Positions 1 through 10,029 of a stretch of DNA of 64,000 bases are shown piece after piece; position 1 is the first letter of the stretch; every line of letters begins with the position of its first letter. The position numbers and the translations under genes were made by a program. Source of the DNA: Vandammella animalimorsus (GTDB taxonomy: Bacteria; Pseudomonadota; Gammaproteobacteria; Burkholderiales; Burkholderiaceae_C); assembly GCF_002285265.1 (NCBI RefSeq), contig NZ_NSJB01000002.1:62001-126000 (forward strand). Reading direction: 5' to 3'. The notes beneath the pieces are model-generated. The model had not been told where the DNA came from, did not search any database, and was given only the letters and a program-made list of their open reading frames with translations.

Positions 1-54
1 GGAATGCTGACATTTGTTGCAAATTTGCCATAGCAGCGGCTCCAGCACCGCACA

Positions 55-88
55 TAAAAAACCCCGCAGAGTTTGCCCCTGCGGGGTT
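55..88 (-). terminator. Rho-independent terminator of the aromatic-catabolism operon
   Basis: Read on the minus strand, a 9-bp GC-rich stem (ACCCCGCAG / CTGCGGGGT, plus-strand 61-69 and 79-87) with a 9-nt loop is followed by a run of T (plus-strand A at 56-61). It lies about 160 bases past the stop of the ridA-like gene, the last gene of the minus-strand operon. Another perfect GC hairpin lies between it and that gene at about 193-212. Confidence 0.85.
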
Positions 89-247
89 GAGACTTGCCGC
101 TTGCCTGTGGCTGCAGCGCAGCAAGGGGCGGCAGGCCCAGTCATGCCGCATCCTGCGCGGCAGACAAGGCGGAGTCGCCAAGGGCTGCAAGCGGCGCCGA
201 AGCCTTCGGCGCTGTGCCGCAGGCACAGCGCGGCGGCACGCCAGCGC

Positions 248-640
248 TCAATCGGGCAGCACGGCGGTGACTTCGATTTCCACCTTGGCGCGGTCTTCCA
301 CCAGATCGGCCACCTGCACGGCCGTCATGGCGATGTTGAAGTTGCCGATCAACTCGCGGTAGGCCCGGCCGATTTCGGGGTAGGCGGCAACGTATTCCTT
401 CTTGTCCTTGACGTACCAGGTCATGCGCACGATGTGCTGCGGGCCGGCGCCGGCCTCGGCCAGCACGTCCACGACGTTTTGCAGCGCCTGGCGCACCTGG
501 CCGGCCAGATCGTCGGTGTGGAAGACGCCTTGGCCGTCCCAGCCGATCATGCCGGCAACGTAGATTTGCGTGCCGCGCACGGCCACGCCGTTGGCATAGC
601 CTTTGGGGCGGGGCCAGCCTTGGGGGAGCAGGACTTGCAT
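248..640 (-). CDS. RidA/YjgF family protein
   Basis: 130 residues, the normal length for RidA-fold proteins, which hydrolyse reactive enamine/imine intermediates or act as deaminases in catabolic operons. The segment with VAGMIGWD near the N-terminus and the C-terminal KVEIEVTAVLPD match the family pattern. The ATG at 640 has an AAGGAAA Shine-Dalgarno. It is the last gene of the aminobenzoyl-CoA operon, 18 bases after the thioesterase. In that setting it may detoxify or hydrolyse an imine produced when the amino group leaves the ring-derived intermediate; that role is inference. The canonical RidA arginine was not checked by alignment, so the exact subfamily is open. Confidence 0.85.
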   Translation of the reverse strand: MQVLLPQGWPRPKGYANGVAVRGTQIYVAGMIGWDGQGVFHTDDLAGQVRQALQNVVDVLAEAGAGPQHIVRMTWYVKDKKEYVAAYPEIGRAYRELIGNFNIAMTAVQVADLVEDRAKVEIEVTAVLPD

Positions 641-658
641 GGGGATTTCCTTTGTTTG

Positions 659-1189
659 TCAAGAAAGTTCAGGGCGCGCGACGCTGGCGGCCGCGCCAGC
701 GGCTGGCGCTGGCTGCATGGGCGCTGGCGGCAGCGCTTGCAACGCGGCGCGCACGTCTTCGGGGATGGCGATGGCCTGGTGCGTATCCAGGTTGGTAAAG
801 ACCAGCACCTTGCGCGCCTGCACGCGCAACTGCGCGCCGGCGCGGCATTGCATGTGCAGGGTCAGGGATTTGCCGCCTGCGCGCTCAACCCACAGGCCAA
901 GCTGCACGTCATCGCCCATGCGGCTGATGGCGCGGAAGTCGCACTCCAGCCGCGCGATGGGCAGGCCGATGCGGCGCGGCCCCAGCATGTGCGCGTAGCC
1001 AATGCCCAGGCCGTGGTCGAACCAGTCTTCCACCAATTGATTGAACAGCACCAGGTACTGCGGGAAGAAGACGATGCCAGCGGGGTCGCAGTGCGAGAAG
1101 CGGATGCGCAGCGGGCGCTCGAAGTGCATGGGCCGGGGCGCGTGCGCGGCGGCGGCGGTGGCGGCGGAAGTTGTGGGCGGCGTGGGCAT
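659..1189 (-). CDS. Acyl-CoA thioesterase, 4-hydroxybenzoyl-CoA thioesterase-like hotdog fold
   Basis: 176 residues with a hotdog thioesterase signature: RIRFSHCDPAGIVFFPQY at about residues 28-45, where the Asp of DPAG is the catalytic position in the 4-hydroxybenzoyl-CoA thioesterase type. The chosen ATG at 1189 has AGGAG 7-8 bases upstream; a later Met at residue 21 (MHFERPL) is an alternative that removes an Ala-rich leader. The C-terminus is a Pro/Ala-rich tail of low information. It follows livF by 14 bases in the operon. Likely job: release CoA from trapped aryl- or acyl-CoA pathway intermediates. The substrate cannot be read from sequence. Confidence 0.8.
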   Translation of the reverse strand: MPTPPTTSAATAAAAHAPRPMHFERPLRIRFSHCDPAGIVFFPQYLVLFNQLVEDWFDHGLGIGYAHMLGPRRIGLPIARLECDFRAISRMGDDVQLGLWVERAGGKSLTLHMQCRAGAQLRVQARKVLVFTNLDTHQAIAIPEDVRAALQALPPAPMQPAPAAGAAASVARPELS

Positions 1190-1203
1190 GGCGGCGCTCC
1201 TGG

Positions 1204-1914
1204 TCAAACGCCGATGTAGCGCTGCCACAGCGCAGGCTCTTGCGCCAGTTGCGCCGAGCTGCCCTGCCAGACGGGCTGGCCGCGCTCGATGATGGTGTGG
1301 CTGTCGGCCAGCTCGATCAGGCGCTGCACGTATTTGTCGATCACCAAGATGGTCTGGCCCTGCGCGCGCAGCGCGGCCAGGCATTGCCAGATTTCCTCGC
1401 GGATCAGGGGCGCCAGGCCCTCGGTGGCCTCGTCCAGGATCAGCAAATGGGGGTTGGTCATCAGCGCGCGGCCAATGGCCAGCATTTGCTGCTCGCCGCC
1501 CGAGAGCTGGTTGCCCATGTTGTGCTGGCGCTCTTGCAGACGCGGGAACAGGTGGTAGACGCGCTCGAGCGTCCAGGGCTGCGCGCTTTGGCAGCGGTTG
1601 GCGGCAAAGGCTTGCAGGTTTTCGCGCACGCTGAGGTTGGGGAAGATTTGCCGCCCTTCGGGCACCACGGCCAGGCCCATGCGGGCGATGCGCTCGGGCG
1701 GCAGGCGCTCGATGCGCTCGCCGCGAAAGCGGATGCTGCCGCCAAAGGCGCGCGTCAGGCCCAGGATGGTGCGCACGGTGGTGGTCTTGCCCATGCCGTT
1801 GCGCCCCAGCAGCGTGGCCACGGTGTGTGGGGCAATGGCGCAGTGCATGCCAAACAGCACCTGGCTTTGGCCGTAGCCGGCTTGCACGTCTTGCAGTTCC
1901 AACAGGGCGCTCAT
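1204..1914 (-). CDS. livF: Branched-chain/aromatic ABC transporter ATP-binding protein LivF-type
   Basis: 236 residues, usual LivF length. Walker A GRNGMGKT at residues 37-44, ABC signature LSGGEQQ at 137-143, Walker B with DEATEG at 161-166. The start ATG overlaps the livG stop by 4 bases (ATGA), showing translational coupling. It energises the LivHM permease pair with LivG. Because the whole transporter sits inside an aryl-CoA degradation operon, the cargo is probably an aromatic acid rather than leucine; family membership is firm, the cargo is inferred. Confidence 0.9.
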   Translation of the reverse strand: MSALLELQDVQAGYGQSQVLFGMHCAIAPHTVATLLGRNGMGKTTTVRTILGLTRAFGGSIRFRGERIERLPPERIARMGLAVVPEGRQIFPNLSVRENLQAFAANRCQSAQPWTLERVYHLFPRLQERQHNMGNQLSGGEQQMLAIGRALMTNPHLLILDEATEGLAPLIREEIWQCLAALRAQGQTILVIDKYVQRLIELADSHTIIERGQPVWQGSSAQLAQEPALWQRYIGV

Positions 1915-2732
1915 GCGGTGCTCTCCATCGGGGCGGCGTTGGGGTGGGCGAGCGCATCCAGCTCATCGCCCAGATAGGCGCGTTGCACCTCGGGGTGGCA
2001 GCGGATGTCTTGCGGCGCGCCGGTGGCGATGACCTTGCCGAACACCAGCGCCGAAATCCGGTCGGCCACGCGAAACACCGCGTCCATGTCGTGCTCGACC
2101 AGCAAGATGGTGGCCTGCTGCTCTTTGAGCGCCAGCAGCAGCTGCACCATGCGCTCGGATTCCTCCGGCCCCATGCCGGCCATCGGCTCATCGAGCAGCA
2201 GCAGCTTGGGCGAGAGCGCCAGCGCCATGCCCACTTCGAGCTGGCGCTGCTCGCCGTGCGACAAGTCGCCCGCCAGGCGGGCCAGGCGCGCGCCCAGGCC
2301 GACGCGCTGGGCAATCTGCGCGGCCTGCTCGTAGCGCGAGCGCTCGGCGCGCGCGGCGCGCCAGAAGGCAAAGCTGCTGCCGCTGCGCGATTGCAGCGCC
2401 AGGGCCAGGTTGTCCAGCACCGGCAGGCGCTTGAAGATGCTGGTGATCTGGTAGGAGCGCACCAGCCCCAGGTGCACGCGCCGGTGCATGGGCTGTGCGG
2501 TGATGTCCTGCCCATCGAACAGGATGCGGCCGCTGCTGGGCGCCAGCGCCCCGGCGATCTGCGCGATCAGCGTGGTCTTGCCCGCGCCGTTGGGGCCAAT
2601 CAGCGCGTGCAGCTCGCCGGTGCGCACTTGCAGCTGGGCGTGGTCGGTGGCCGTCAGCCCGCCAAAGCGCTTGACCAGATCGTCCACATGCAGCAAGGGC
2701 GGGGGATGGGAAGTCTGCGCCGCGCCCGTCAT
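1911..2732 (-). CDS. livG: Branched-chain/aromatic ABC transporter ATP-binding protein LivG-type
   Basis: 273 residues starting MTGAAQTS; the frame stays open 234 bases further upstream, but that stretch lies antisense-free over livM and has no family similarity, and the 2732 ATG overlaps the livM stop by 4 bases. Walker A GPNGAGKTT at 46-54, signature LSHGEQR at 157-163, Walker B/D-loop DEPMAG at 181-186. Second ATPase of the five-component transporter. Confidence 0.9.
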   Translation of the reverse strand: MTGAAQTSHPPPLLHVDDLVKRFGGLTATDHAQLQVRTGELHALIGPNGAGKTTLIAQIAGALAPSSGRILFDGQDITAQPMHRRVHLGLVRSYQITSIFKRLPVLDNLALALQSRSGSSFAFWRAARAERSRYEQAAQIAQRVGLGARLARLAGDLSHGEQRQLEVGMALALSPKLLLLDEPMAGMGPEESERMVQLLLALKEQQATILLVEHDMDAVFRVADRISALVFGKVIATGAPQDIRCHPEVQRAYLGDELDALAHPNAAPMESTA

Positions 2733-3757
2733 GCCGCCCTCCTGTAGGCCCATTGGCGCAGCCGCGCGGGCAGGCTGAGCACGCCGTTGGGCGCGGCCAG
2801 CACCACCGCCAGCAGCAGCGCGCCCAGATAGAACTGCCAGTGGATGGTGTAGCTCACCAGCACCTCCTCCAGCAGCAAGAACACCACGGCCCCGGCAAAG
2901 CCGCCGTACAGATAGCCCACGCCGCCCAAAATCACCATGATGAGCAGCATGCCCGACTGGCTCCACTGCATCAGCGCCGGGCTGACGAAGCTGGCCTGAT
3001 TGGCCAGCAGCGCGCCGGCCAGCGCGGCCATGGCCCCGGCCAGCGTGAAGGCGGCCAGCTTGTAGCGGTAGGTGGCAAAGCCCAGCGCCTGCATGCGCGT
3101 TTCGTTCTCGCGGATGCCTTGCAGCACATGGCCAAAGCGCGCATTGAGCAGGCGCTGCACCAGCACGAAGGCCAGCGCCGAGAGGGCCAGCACGACGTAA
3201 TAAAAATGCGTGTCCGAAGCCAAATCGATGCCCAGGCCCAGCTCCGAGCGCTGCATCAGCGACAGGCCATCCTCGCCGCCGTACTGCTTGAGCGAGACCA
3301 TCAGATAAAACAGCATTTGCGCAAAGGCCAGCGTGATCATGATGAAGTACACGCCCTGCGTGCGCAGGCTGATGGCGCCAATGGCCAGGGCAAACAGCGC
3401 GCCCAGCGCCATCGCCAGCGGCCAGGTCAGCCAGGCCGAGGCCCAGCCCGCTTGCATCGCAATGCCCACGGTGTAGGCCCCGATGCCCAGAAAGGCCGCA
3501 TGCCCCAGGCTGACCATGCCGCCATAGCCCAGGATCAGGTTCAGGCTGGTGGCCGCCAGCGTGAAGATCAGGATGCGGCTGGCCACGGCGATGTAAAAGT
3601 CTCCCTCCAGCGCCGTCAACACGCTCGGCAGCGCCAGCAGGCCCAGCAGCAGTGCAGCGCTGACCGCGCGCGGCAGGCGCTGGTCCAGCAAGCTGGTGAC
3701 GGCAGGGGCGGCAAGGGCAGCGGGGGTGGTGGCAGAGGTGGCAGATGGGATGGTCAT
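2729..3757 (-). CDS. livM: Branched-chain/aromatic ABC transporter permease LivM-type
   Basis: 342 residues, strongly hydrophobic after an Ala-rich N-terminus, with about nine membrane segments and the permease loop around GATLAGAMAALAGALLAN-like sequence (AAFTLAGAMAALAG). It starts 4 bases after the livH stop region and overlaps livG at its 3' end. Inner-membrane permease pairing with LivH. The N-terminal 25 residues are low complexity and the start is supported mainly by spacing to livH. Confidence 0.9.
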   Translation of the reverse strand: MTIPSATSATTPAALAAPAVTSLLDQRLPRAVSAALLLGLLALPSVLTALEGDFYIAVASRILIFTLAATSLNLILGYGGMVSLGHAAFLGIGAYTVGIAMQAGWASAWLTWPLAMALGALFALAIGAISLRTQGVYFIMITLAFAQMLFYLMVSLKQYGGEDGLSLMQRSELGLGIDLASDTHFYYVVLALSALAFVLVQRLLNARFGHVLQGIRENETRMQALGFATYRYKLAAFTLAGAMAALAGALLANQASFVSPALMQWSQSGMLLIMVILGGVGYLYGGFAGAVVFLLLEEVLVSYTIHWQFYLGALLLAVVLAAPNGVLSLPARLRQWAYRRAA

Positions 3758-3761
3758 GGCA

Positions 3762-4682
3762 TCAGCCTCGCGCGGGGAACAGGCCGCTGGGCTTGAAAAA
3801 CAGCACCACGGCCATGAGCAGGTAAATCAGGATGGAGGCCACCGCCGGGCCGGCGTTGGCGGCCAGCTCGGCATCCATGAGCTGGCGAAACAGCAGCGGA
3901 ATCAGCGTGCGCCCGGCCGTATCGACCAGGCCCACCAGCAAGGCCCCCAGCAGCGCGCCGCGGATGGAGCCAATGCCGCCGATGACGATGACCACAAAGG
4001 CCAGGATCAGAATGCTCTCGCCCATGCCCACCTGCACGGCCAGCAGCGGCCCGAGCATGCCGCCAGCGAGCGCGCACAGCCCAGCGGCAAAGGCGAACAA
4101 GGCGGTGAACAGCAGCCGCACGTTGGCCCCCATGGCCAGCGCCATCTCGCGGTTGGACGCGCCCGCGCGCACCTGCATGCCGATGCGCGTGCGCGTGATC
4201 AGCCAGTACATGCCCAGCGCCACCAGCAGCCCCACGCCGATGATGAACAGCCGGTAGGCCGGGTAGCTCAAGCCCGGCGCCAGCGTGACGGGGCCCGCCA
4301 GCGCCGCCGGCGGGTTGAGCTGGATGGGCTGCGGCCCCCAGAGCATGCGCACGGCCTCATTGGCCATGAGCATGATGGCGAAGGTGCCCATGACCTGCGA
4401 GAGATGATCGCGCCGGTAAAAGCGTTGCAGCACCGCGCGCTCCAGCAGCACGCCCACCAGCACGGTTGCGCCGATGCCGCCCAGCAGCCCGAGCCAGAAC
4501 GAGCCGCTGGCCGCCGCGATGCTGGCGATCAGGTACGCGCCAATCATGTACAGCGAGCCATGCGCCAGGTTGATCATGTCCATGATGCCGAACACCAGCG
4601 TCAGGCCAGCGGCCAGCAGGAACAGCATCAGCCCGAATTGCAGGCCGTTGAGCAGTTGCTCCAGAACCAGGGTGGTTTGCAT
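3762..4682 (-). CDS. livH: Branched-chain/aromatic ABC transporter permease LivH-type
   Basis: 306 residues beginning MQTTLVLEQLLNGLQFG, a typical LivH N-terminus, with about eight membrane helices and the conserved segments GLTLVFGIMDMINLAHGS and GGIGSIRGALLGALLVGLVD. It is followed immediately by livM. A gap of 114 bases separates it from the binding-protein gene, the usual place where binding-protein message is stabilised relative to permeases. Confidence 0.9.
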   Translation of the reverse strand: MQTTLVLEQLLNGLQFGLMLFLLAAGLTLVFGIMDMINLAHGSLYMIGAYLIASIAAASGSFWLGLLGGIGATVLVGVLLERAVLQRFYRRDHLSQVMGTFAIMLMANEAVRMLWGPQPIQLNPPAALAGPVTLAPGLSYPAYRLFIIGVGLLVALGMYWLITRTRIGMQVRAGASNREMALAMGANVRLLFTALFAFAAGLCALAGGMLGPLLAVQVGMGESILILAFVVIVIGGIGSIRGALLGALLVGLVDTAGRTLIPLLFRQLMDAELAANAGPAVASILIYLLMAVVLFFKPSGLFPARG

Positions 4683-4796
4683 GGAAGAAAAGAAAAAAGG
4701 ATGGGGGCGGACGCCCGCGGGGGCGTCGCACAGCGCCGGGGCAAGAACGCCATCGCATCAAGCCCGGCTGTTTTTGAACAGGCTTTGGGCAGACGC

Positions 4797-6014
4797 TTAC
4801 TGCGGCATCTTGCAATCGCCCACGTAGGCATCGCGGTGGTTCTCGAAAGCCTTGCCGATCAGCTTGTTGGTGACCTTGCCGTCTTCGCCCTTGACCACTT
4901 CGCGCATGTAGTAGTGCTGGATCGGGAAGTGGTTGGTGTTGAAGCGGAAATCGCCGCGCACCGAGCTGAAGTTGGCCGCCTGCAAGGCTTTGCCGATGGC
5001 GGCCTTGTCCTTGAGGTTGCCGCCCGTGGCCTTGACGGCCGAGTCGATCAGCATGGCCGCGTCGTAGCCCTGCGAGGCGTACAGCGTGGGCGTGCGGCCG
5101 TATTCCTTGCGAAAGTCCTCGACGAAGCGCCGGTTGGCGGCGTTGTCCAGATCCCAGGCCCATTGCGAGGCGTTGTAAATGCCCACGGTGGCCTCGCCCA
5201 CGGCGCTGATGACGTCCTCATCGGCGGAAAAGCCCGGGGCGAACAAGGCCATGCTGTCTTTCAGACCCGCGCCGTGGAACTGCTTGATGAAGTTGATGCC
5301 CAGCCCGCCGGGCAGGAAGAAGTACACCGCCTCGGCCCCGGAGGCGCGAATCTGCGAGAGCTCCGCGCCATAGTCCAGTTGCGACAGCGGGGTGTAGAGC
5401 TCCAGCGCCACCTCGCCCTTGTAGAAGCGCTTGAAACCGGCCAGCGCATCCTTGCCGCCGGGGTAGTTGGGGGCGATCAGCGCCACTTTCTTGACGCCCT
5501 TGTCCTGCACGGCCTGGCCTACGGCCTCGTGCTGGTTGTCGTTCTGGTAGGCGGCGCTGAAGAAATAGGGGTTGCACTGCCCTCCCGCCAGTTGCGAGGG
5601 GCTGGCGTTGGCGCTGACGTAGTAGGTCTTGTTGGCAAAAATGGCCGGGGCCACGGCCAGCATGATGTTGGAGAACACCACGCCGGTCATGAAGTCCACC
5701 TTCTCGCGCTTGAGCAGGCGGTCGGTGGTTTGCTTGGCCGCGTCGGGGCTTTGCTGGTCATCGACGATCACCACCTTGGCCGGCAGGCCGCCAATCTTGC
5801 CCTCGGTGTGCTTGAGCGCGAGCTGAAAGCCGTCGCGGATGTCGATGCCCAGCGTCGAGCCGGGGCCTGAAAGCGTGCTGAGCAGGCCGATCTTCACCTC
5901 CTCGGCGGCCGAGGCGGCCTGGGCCAGGCACAGCGCCGCCGCACCGGCCACGGCGGCCAGGGTGTGGGAGCGAAGGCTGGAAAAGCGGATGCTGGGGCGG
6001 GTGGTGCGGGTCAT
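4797..6014 (-). CDS. ABC transporter substrate-binding protein, periplasmic (LivK/Peripla_BP_6 type)
   Basis: 405 residues from the ATG at 6014 (AAGGAG 10 bases upstream; an in-frame codon at 6053 is less likely). An Arg-containing N-terminus, a hydrophobic core and AQAASA-AEEVKIGLL give a clear Sec signal peptide cut near residue 36. The mature part shows the type I periplasmic fold signature (GLLSTLSGPGSTLGID, DDQQSPDAAKQ). It is the first gene of the transporter block, after the aryl-CoA ligase. Homologues in such operons bind benzoate/anthranilate-type acids; the exact ligand is inferred. Confidence 0.88.
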   Translation of the reverse strand: MTRTTRPSIRFSSLRSHTLAAVAGAAALCLAQAASAAEEVKIGLLSTLSGPGSTLGIDIRDGFQLALKHTEGKIGGLPAKVVIVDDQQSPDAAKQTTDRLLKREKVDFMTGVVFSNIMLAVAPAIFANKTYYVSANASPSQLAGGQCNPYFFSAAYQNDNQHEAVGQAVQDKGVKKVALIAPNYPGGKDALAGFKRFYKGEVALELYTPLSQLDYGAELSQIRASGAEAVYFFLPGGLGINFIKQFHGAGLKDSMALFAPGFSADEDVISAVGEATVGIYNASQWAWDLDNAANRRFVEDFRKEYGRTPTLYASQGYDAAMLIDSAVKATGGNLKDKAAIGKALQAANFSSVRGDFRFNTNHFPIQHYYMREVVKGEDGKVTNKLIGKAFENHRDAYVGDCKMPQ

Positions 6015-6140
6015 GCGGGTGTCTCCTTGAATGTCATGAATGGGGTGGAGCAAAGGGCCTGCTGCATTTGCAGGGCGAAAAAGTATCGCATCCGGATCAG
6101 GGCAATCGGGCGCTTGGGCCAGGCTTTGGCCCAGGCACTT

Positions 6141-7811
6141 TCACCCATGCTGCTCGCCCATGCGGCGCTTGAGCGCGCTGCGCTGGAGCTTGCCGGTGGT
6201 GGTGCGCGGCAGCGCGGCGATGAACTCCACGGCGCGCGGGTATTTGTAGGGCGCCACGGTCTGCTTGACGAATTCCTGCAAATCCACGACCAGTTCGGCA
6301 TCGGCGGCCACGCCCTCCTTGACGACGACAAAGGCCTTGACGATCTGGCCGCGCTCCTCATCGGGCACACCGATGACGGCGCATTCGGCCACGGCCGGGT
6401 GCTGCATCAGCGCCTCCTCCACCTCGGGCGCGGCAATGTTGTAGCCCGCCGAGATGATCATGTCGTCGGTGCGCGCCTGGTAGAAGAAGTAGCCGTCCTC
6501 GTCCATCAGATAAGCGTCACCGGTGAGGTTCCAGCCATCTTGCACATAGGTTGTCTGGCGCTCGTCGCGCAGGTAGCGGCAGCCCGTGGGGCCTTTGACG
6601 GCCAGCTTGCCCACCGTGCCCGGCGGCAACTCGTTGCCCTCGTCGTCCTGCACGCGGGCGCGGTAGCCGGGCACGGGCTTGCCGGTCGCGCCCGGGCGGG
6701 CGTGGGCCTCGTCGGCGGAGATGAAGATGTGCAGCAGCTCGGTCGCGCCAATGCCGTCGATCAGCTCGATGCCGCTGGCCTGCTTCCACAGCGCGCGCGT
6801 GGAGGCGGGCAGCGCCTCGCCCGCGCTGACGCATTTGCGCAGCCGCGTCTGGGCCAGCCGCTCGCCCAGCGCGGCCATGGCGCGGTAGGAGGTCGGCGCG
6901 GTGAACACCACGGTCGCGCCGTATTCGACGATGGCATCGAGCAATTGCTGCGGCCCGGCCTTTTCCAGCAGCACGCTGCTGGCGCCAATGTCCATGGGAA
7001 ACAGCACCAGCCCGCCCAGGCCAAAGGTAAAGCCCAGCGGCGGGCTGCCGATGAAAACATCGTCCTCGCTGGCGCGCAGCACGTGGCGCGGCCAGCACTT
7101 GCAGATGGCCATCACGTCGCGGTGGTAGTGCATGGTGGCCTTGGGCACGCCGGTGGTGCCGGAGGTAAAGCCCAGCAGGCACACGTCGTCGCTGGCCGTG
7201 TCCACGTTGGCGAAATCGGGCGCGGCCTGCTGCATGGCGCGGTGCAGGCAGGGCAGCTCGGCCCCGCTCGATGGCGCAGCCAGCGCGGTGTTGAAGTAAC
7301 GCACCTGCGCAATTTGCGCCAGTTGCGGCGCGGAAGATGGCATCGCGCGCGCGGCCTCCAGCTCGCCGGCCAGGCGCGCATCGCACAGCGCGTGGCTGAT
7401 CTGGCCGATGTCGATGATGGTGCGCAGCTCCTTGGCGCGCAGCAGCGGCATCACCGCCACGGCAATGCCGCCGGCCTTCATCACCGCAAACCAGCAGGCC
7501 ACCATCCACGGCGTGTTGGGCGCAAACAGCAGCACGCGGTTGCCCGGCTGCAAGCCCATGTCCTGCACCAGCACGTTGGCGATGCGGTTGGCGTGGGCCT
7601 GCAAGTCGGCGTAGCTCCAACGCGTGCCGTCCGGCGCGCGCAGGCACAGGCGAGCGCCGCGCCCTTGGGCCACGTGGCGGTCGAGCAATTCAGTGGCGCA
7701 GTTGAGCTGCGCGGGAAATTGCAGCTCGGGCAGCTCGAACAGGTATTCGGGCTGCTGCTGCAGCGGCGGCAGGTTGTCGCGCGCAAAGGTGTCGGTATGG
7801 GCGCTGGGCAT
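6141..7811 (-). CDS. Aryl-CoA ligase, probable 2-aminobenzoate/benzoate-CoA ligase
   Basis: 556 residues of the adenylate-forming ANL family: ATP-binding loop FTSGTTGVPKAT at about 210-222, the GATELLHIF motif, TGDAYLMDEDGYFFYQAR with the hinge, and C-terminal TTTGKLQRSALK with the catalytic lysine near 541. It activates an aromatic carboxylate via acyl-AMP to the CoA thioester in the cytoplasm. The ATG at 7811 has AGGAGA 8 bases upstream; a Met 14 codons earlier lacks support. Partnering with an aminobenzoyl-CoA monooxygenase/reductase in the same operon points to anthranilate as substrate, but benzoate-type substrates cannot be excluded. Confidence 0.85.
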   Translation of the reverse strand: MPSAHTDTFARDNLPPLQQQPEYLFELPELQFPAQLNCATELLDRHVAQGRGARLCLRAPDGTRWSYADLQAHANRIANVLVQDMGLQPGNRVLLFAPNTPWMVACWFAVMKAGGIAVAVMPLLRAKELRTIIDIGQISHALCDARLAGELEAARAMPSSAPQLAQIAQVRYFNTALAAPSSGAELPCLHRAMQQAAPDFANVDTASDDVCLLGFTSGTTGVPKATMHYHRDVMAICKCWPRHVLRASEDDVFIGSPPLGFTFGLGGLVLFPMDIGASSVLLEKAGPQQLLDAIVEYGATVVFTAPTSYRAMAALGERLAQTRLRKCVSAGEALPASTRALWKQASGIELIDGIGATELLHIFISADEAHARPGATGKPVPGYRARVQDDEGNELPPGTVGKLAVKGPTGCRYLRDERQTTYVQDGWNLTGDAYLMDEDGYFFYQARTDDMIISAGYNIAAPEVEEALMQHPAVAECAVIGVPDEERGQIVKAFVVVKEGVAADAELVVDLQEFVKQTVAPYKYPRAVEFIAALPRTTTGKLQRSALKRRMGEQHG

Positions 7812-7950
7812 GTGGTTTGTCTCCTGCATGGGCGCTTTGCGCCTCTTTTTCATAGCAGCCGATAGGAAATCAAATGTCCCGTTTTCGGCAACATGGGCAA
7901 TGGGTCGTGATGCACTTTGACGTGTCGATCAGCAACCCATGTCCACCGCT

Positions 7951-9129
7951 TCAGGTTTTGAGGGCCTTGAGCAGCTCGCGGCCGATGATGAGTTGCTGCA
8001 CTTCGCTGGCGCCTTCGTAGATGCGCAGCGCGCGGATCTCGCGGTACAGCGACTCGACCGGCTGGCCGCTGACCACGCCCAGGCCGCCGAACATCTGCAC
8101 CGCCGCGTCGATGACCTGCTGGGCGTTTTCGGTGGCGGTGAGCTTGGCCATGGCCGCTTCCTTTGTGACGCTGTGGCCGCCATCGCGCAGCCAGGCGGCG
8201 CGGTAGGTGAGCAAGGCGGCGCTGTCGATGGCGGTGGCCATTTGCGCCAGCTTGCTCTGGGTGATCTGGAAGTCGGCCAGCACGCCGCCGAACATCTGCC
8301 GTGAGGTGGCGCGCAGCAAGGCCTCTTGCAGGGCGCGGCGCGCAAAGCCCAGCGCGGCGGCGGCCACCGAGGTGCGAAACACATCCAGCGTGCGCATGGC
8401 GACCTTGAAGCCCTCGCCGGCCTCGCCCACGCGGCAACTGGCGGGGATGCGGCAGCCCTCGAACTTCAGCCGCGCCAGCGGGTGCGGGGCGATGACCTCG
8501 ATGCGCTCGGCAATCGTCAGGCCGGGGGTGTCGGCATCGACGATGAAGGCGCTGATGCCGCGCGCGCCGGGCGCTTCGCCAGTGCGGGCGAAGACGACGT
8601 AGAAATCGGCAATGCCGCCGTTGGAGATCCAGGTTTTCTCGCCGTCGAGCACGTAGTCATCGCCCTGGCGGCGCGCGGCGCAGGCCATGGCGGCCACGTC
8701 CGAGCCGGCCTGCGGCTCGGACAGCGCAAAGGCCGCAATGGCCTGGCCCGCCGCCACGCGCGGCAGGTAGCGCGCACGCTGCTCGGGCGTGCCGTGCAGG
8801 CTGATGGCGCCGCTGCCCAGGCCCTGCATGGCAAAGGCGAAGTCGGCCAGGCCGCTGTGGCGCGCCAGCGTCTCGCGGATCAGGCAGATGGCGCGCGCGT
8901 CCATGCTCTGGGCCGCCTCGCCCACGGCATGGCGCAGCCAGCCCGCCTCGCCCAGGGCCTGGACGAGCTGGCGGCAATGCGCGTCCACATCGCTGCCGCT
9001 GCCGTGCGGCTCATAGGCGATAGGGGCAATGTGGGCGCTGGCCCAGGCATCGAGCTGCTGCGCCAGCTGGGCGTGGCGCGCTTCGAAAAACGGCCATTGC
9101 TGGTAGGAGGTGTCCAAACCGCGCTGCAT
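7951..9129 (-). CDS. Acyl-CoA dehydrogenase
   Basis: 392 residues, normal for the family. Contains FAD/substrate segments [15 protein letters not shown] and [20 protein letters not shown], and the C-terminal YEGASEVQ around residue 370 carrying the glutamate that acts as catalytic base in many members. The ATG at 9129 has GGGAGAT upstream and follows the enoyl-CoA hydratase stop by 1 base. It should oxidise an alicyclic or opened acyl-CoA intermediate to the enoyl-CoA. A 139-base gap, without an obvious terminator, separates it from the ligase gene. Confidence 0.9.
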   Translation of the reverse strand: MQRGLDTSYQQWPFFEARHAQLAQQLDAWASAHIAPIAYEPHGSGSDVDAHCRQLVQALGEAGWLRHAVGEAAQSMDARAICLIRETLARHSGLADFAFAMQGLGSGAISLHGTPEQRARYLPRVAAGQAIAAFALSEPQAGSDVAAMACAARRQGDDYVLDGEKTWISNGGIADFYVVFARTGEAPGARGISAFIVDADTPGLTIAERIEVIAPHPLARLKFEGCRIPASCRVGEAGEGFKVAMRTLDVFRTSVAAAALGFARRALQEALLRATSRQMFGGVLADFQITQSKLAQMATAIDSAALLTYRAAWLRDGGHSVTKEAAMAKLTATENAQQVIDAAVQMFGGLGVVSGQPVESLYREIRALRIYEGASEVQQLIIGRELLKALKT

Positions 9130-9130
9130 G

Positions 9131-9991
<861 letters not shown>

Positions 9992-10029
9992 GGGTTTGGC
10001 TGCTCCTGCAATGTCGTTGGGTGGATGGG

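Noticed and set aside
5964-7865. Long open frame on the plus strand opposite the aryl-CoA ligase
   Set aside because: A shadow of high-GC coding sequence; composition (His/Gly/Val/Gln-rich) and no family motif, while the minus-strand frame has complete ligase motifs.
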